From: Megasphaera stantonii
GTDB lineage: Bacteria; Bacillota; Negativicutes; Veillonellales; Megasphaeraceae
Direction: 5' to 3'
DNA: 64,000 bases
NCBI RefSeq assembly: GCF_003367905.1
Contig: NZ_CP029462.1
Location: 1,054,001-1,118,000, forward strand
The position numbers and the translations under genes were made by a program. Below the pieces are notes generated by a model that searched no databases, had not been told where the DNA came from, and saw only the letters and a list, made by a program, of their open reading frames with translations. Below, piece after piece: positions 62,301 to 64,000 of this stretch. Numbering within the stretch: the first letter of the stretch is position 1; every line of letters starts with the position of its first letter.

Positions 62301-62491
62301 TGCCTACGGCCCTGTCCATGACAGCCGGCTCGGAAACGAGAGCCAGCATGGCCGTCGTCGTCATCGGCGGCCTCCTGACGTCGACGGTCTTCACCCTGTT
62401 TATCATCCCCATCATCTTCGTATGGATTGAAAAACACCGCCTCCGCTTTTCCTTCCGCAAAAAAGAAGGGGCCGCCTCTTCTGTAAAATAA
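59387..62491 (+). CDS. RND-family efflux pump inner-membrane subunit
   Basis: 1,034 residues, the standard length. Twelve membrane helices are arranged as two repeats with large periplasmic loops. The proton-relay aspartates are in TM4 (MGMALCVGILVDDSIVVLEN). The second half has LIGILVMDGLVAKNGTLLLD and MLPTALSMTAGSETRASMAV. It expels drugs or toxic compounds by proton antiport. The start at 59387 (MNLTKFSIDRPIG) follows AGGTGACGTC; a longer frame overlaps the adaptor gene. Substrates are unknown. Confidence 0.95.
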   Translation: MNLTKFSIDRPIGICMAVAFFVVLGLFSFYRIGVELLPALNTPYVTVTVNYDGANADSVEQQVVKPIEDALSSVSNLKHITSTASYGQARITLELDFSADADAAAIDATKKINAIRGQLPDEIDEPVVIKRDVNATPIMFIAVQSNQSLDDIYSKAENDFQDVLQQADGVSEIELNGGRDKEIAVEVDKAKLIHYDMTLSEVVSALREENVLMPSGTIYSDATTTDVRVKAQFADENEIEKIQVTNAKGVQIPITAVADIKRKDQRVSRYARVNGEDAVVMVIYKNSDANVVSTVDNVTEKLETLRRDNPDYTFTVTNESASYVRNSLHNTLQTLIEGLITTGTVLFFFLRGWRSTLAVMIAIPTSLISTFFAMYIAGFTFNMMSLMGMALCVGILVDDSIVVLENIHRHLMNGEEPKKAALNGRTEIGMAAIAITLCDIVVFLPIAFMTGMVGQYFKQFGLTIVFATFFSLFVSFTLTPMLASRLFRLGLKIPDTPLWRRMDAIEDWARSHYGRMLTWSLDHAKRLVLPVLLCFTLSVALIPTGLVGSEFMPQTDESGFRITLQLPTNANLERTDKAARQIEEYLATVPEVVYSTAMVGGRNLNEANIQVTLQDRQDRSRSIWQITNDVRNFAAKNILDGDVRVKEDQASVSGTSGGFGGGSGNLRLELRGKNMDELIAKSREVQQMMKEEIPGVRDVSSSYEDGMPEYQLDVDRNKLKQYGTSLGELTKTFSNAISGQKAGVLANDVKNDNNDTDIYVRFKGADGFRISDLETIPLNADGRIIYIADVAHIKAATGPVTIRRTDKERAITLGGTLQGRPLNEVMEEISAKLDATDMGGITYRFTGQADQMATTFRDLGEALVLSLILIYMILAILYESVKTPFIRMFSLPLGLIGSLFLLFLTNNTINLYSLIGILVMDGLVAKNGTLLLDYTLTLMERGLDPRSAIIEAGKVRLRPIFMTTLTMVVGMLPTALSMTAGSETRASMAVVVIGGLLTSTVFTLFIIPIIFVWIEKHRLRFSFRKKEGAASSVK

Positions 62492-62594
62492 TCGGAAAAA
62501 CTTCGACGGCCGGCAGGATTTTTCCCGCGCCGTATAGAAGTAATATAGACACGATGAAAGCAGCGTCAGGCTCAACAAAGGAGGCATAAGGCAT

Positions 62595-63788
62595 ATGAGC
62601 AGCCAATTTACACCAACATTCAACATCCACGAAGCCGTACGCAAGACACTGCCTTATATGATGGAAATGCGTGAATATTTCCATGCCCATCCCGAACTGA
62701 GCGAAAAAGAATTTGATACGTGCAAAACCATTTTCCAAGAGCTCTCCCTCATGGGCATTGAAGACGTAAAAATCATAGCCGGCACCGGCGTCACCGGCCT
62801 CATCCGCGGCGCCCATCCCGGCCCGGTCATCTTGCTCCGCGCCGACATCGACGCCCTGCCGCTGACGGAAAAGTACGACTGTCCGTACGCGTCCCTCGTC
62901 CCCGGCGTCATGCACGCCTGCGGCCACGACGGCCATGCGGCCAACCTGCTGGGCGTCGCTAAAATCCTGAACAAGCACCGCGACTGCCTGCGCGGCACGG
63001 TCCGCCTGGCATTTCAGCCTGCCGAGGAAGGCAACGGCGGCGCAGCCCGCATGATAGACGCAGGCATCCTCAATAACCCGCCCGTCGAATACGCCCTCGG
63101 GCTCCACGTAGCCGGCGCCCTTCCCAAGGGCTATGTCAGCATCCGCAGCGGCGAAATCTCCGCCTCGTGCGACGACTTCACCATTACCCTCCACGGCAAG
63201 GGCGGCCACGGCTCCCAGCCGTCGGAATGCATCAGCCCGATTCAGATGGGCGTAGACGTCATCCAGATGATTCAAAGCTACGTATACAACTGCCGCGCCG
63301 ACGGCGACGGCGTCGTCCTGACCTTCGGCCAGTTCCAGGCAGGGCGCAATCCCAACGTTATCCCTGATACGGCGGAATTAAAAGGAACGCTGCGGACGTA
63401 TAACGAAGCCAAACGCCGCGACATCCTCGACAAGCTCCGCCACGTCCTCGGCGCCGTCACCCTGACCTACGGCGGCTCCTACGATCTGGACGTCGTCCCC
63501 TTCTCGCCGGTCTGCGTCAACAACGAAGCCGTCACGGCCCGCGTAGCGGCGATCCTGACGGAACAATGCGCCGACTGCGTCGACGTCGTGCCCATGCAGC
63601 GCGGCTCCGGCTCGGAGGACTTCGCTTATTTCAGCGCCGCCGTCCCCAGCGCCTTTTACTACGTTGGCGTCTGCGGCGACGAACCTGTCGTCGGCCATTC
63701 GCCCGATTTCCACTGGGACAGCAACGCCTTGAAATACATGTGCGAAACCTTGCTGAACGTCGTATATTATTTCGCAAGCTACAAATAG
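62595..63788 (+). CDS. M20D-family amidohydrolase
   Basis: 397 residues. The dinuclear metal site is ALRADIDALPLTEKY-like LLRADIDALPL, HACGHDGHAANLLGVA, FQPAEEGNGGAARMID and the last His in VGHSPDFHWD. The dimerisation domain has GKGGHGSQPSECISPIQMG. It deacylates N-acyl amino acids or similar amides. Only about 30 per cent resemblance to the copy at 39455 by eye, so substrates may differ. The start follows AAAGGAGGCATAAGGCAT. A terminator follows. Confidence 0.92.
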   Translation: MSSQFTPTFNIHEAVRKTLPYMMEMREYFHAHPELSEKEFDTCKTIFQELSLMGIEDVKIIAGTGVTGLIRGAHPGPVILLRADIDALPLTEKYDCPYASLVPGVMHACGHDGHAANLLGVAKILNKHRDCLRGTVRLAFQPAEEGNGGAARMIDAGILNNPPVEYALGLHVAGALPKGYVSIRSGEISASCDDFTITLHGKGGHGSQPSECISPIQMGVDVIQMIQSYVYNCRADGDGVVLTFGQFQAGRNPNVIPDTAELKGTLRTYNEAKRRDILDKLRHVLGAVTLTYGGSYDLDVVPFSPVCVNNEAVTARVAAILTEQCADCVDVVPMQRGSGSEDFAYFSAAVPSAFYYVGVCGDEPVVGHSPDFHWDSNALKYMCETLLNVVYYFASYK

Positions 63789-63805
63789 CGCGCTCATCCC
63801 CCTCA

Positions 63806-63868
63806 GGCGGCAGGCGCAGGATAGGAAAACCTTACCGTATTTCCTATTCTGCCCTGCCGTCTTTTTTT
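63806..63868 (+). terminator. Terminator after the M20D amidohydrolase gene
   Basis: GGCGGCAGG...CAGGATAGGAAA pairs with TTTCCTATTCTG and CCTGCCGTC, then TTTTTTT. Confidence 0.92.
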
Positions 63869-63931
63869 ATTTGCTATATTTTTTATTTGCTATATAATAA
63901 AACCTATCTTTGATGAAAAGAGGTTTTGACA

Positions 63932-64000
63932 ATGGTGTTCCTATTTATTATCGAGCATACGATGCTGCCTATCTTCGGGCTCGTCCTCATCGGCTTCCTG
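63932..64000 (+). CDS. AEC-family transporter, 5' end only (cut by window edge)
   Basis: Only 23 codons are in the window: MVFLFIIEHTMLPIFGLVLI then GFL. This is a hydrophobic first helix like those of AEC carriers such as the one at 33365. AGAGG precedes the ATG. Identification rests on the first helix only. Confidence 0.5.
   Translation, partial: MVFLFIIEHTMLPIFGLVLIGFL

Overview
This 64 kb window looks like the chromosome of a Negativicute (diderm Firmicute), most likely Megasphaera or a close Veillonellaceae relative. That placement is inference. The regulatory grammar is Firmicute-like: strong AGGAGG ribosome sites, two T-box leaders and a yybP-ykoY riboswitch. The cell envelope is diderm: an autotransporter with an outer-membrane barrel and a full-length RND pump. 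An acyl-CoA dehydrogenase next to an acyl-CoA:acetate CoA-transferase fits a fermenter making short-chain acids. Core genes are GC-rich, with clear AT-rich accessory patches.

Layout: 1-5958 is a trpEGDCFB operon (minus strand, trpB cut by the window edge) behind a tryptophan T-box. 6020-12400 holds a HAAAP-type amino-acid permease with a divergent LysR regulator, a DUF389 membrane protein and a BCCT transporter. 12398-14748 is a TetR/iron-sulfur protein/flavoprotein module with a NemR-like operator. 14751-15482 is an IS200-type element, and 15577-17254 a two-subunit UxaA-family dehydratase. 17540-18440 carries two related loci that read as par/Fst-like type I toxin-antitoxin modules, followed by tRNA-Ala. 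18805-21585 is an autotransporter whose leader contains a small ORF with a G11 tract and a terminator. 21673-25373 has a two-component system, a small alarmone synthetase and a PfkB sugar kinase.

25698-27421 is a complete 1,724-bp MTnSag1-like element: an IS1595-type transposase and lnu(C), with terminal repeats and an 8-bp target duplication. 27483-31393 is an ECF-type tryptophan uptake operon (A, T, and an S-component fused to a second ATPase) behind a second tryptophan T-box. The window therefore couples Trp synthesis and Trp uptake to the same uncharged tRNA signal. 31434-34380 contains AzlCD, an exonuclease and an AEC carrier. 34410-40645 has the acyl-CoA dehydrogenase, CoA-transferase, an EF-G-like protein with an occluded ribosome site, and an M20 amidohydrolase. 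40866-42298 is an M18 aminopeptidase.

42344-49721 is a catabolic-looking operon of unknown substrate, divergent from a LysR gene. Its centre is AT-rich, and one of its two MFS transporters is split by an IS30-family insertion. 51031-58040 carries a small secreted protein, Mn-riboswitch/mntP, pth, prs, glmU, a 3D-domain protein and a ClC transporter. 58126-64000 has an RND efflux pair, a second M20 amidohydrolase and the start of another AEC carrier.

The strongest leads for something undescribed are the homopolymer/attenuator leader of the autotransporter (21261-21585) and the twin toxin-antitoxin-like loci (17540-18440).
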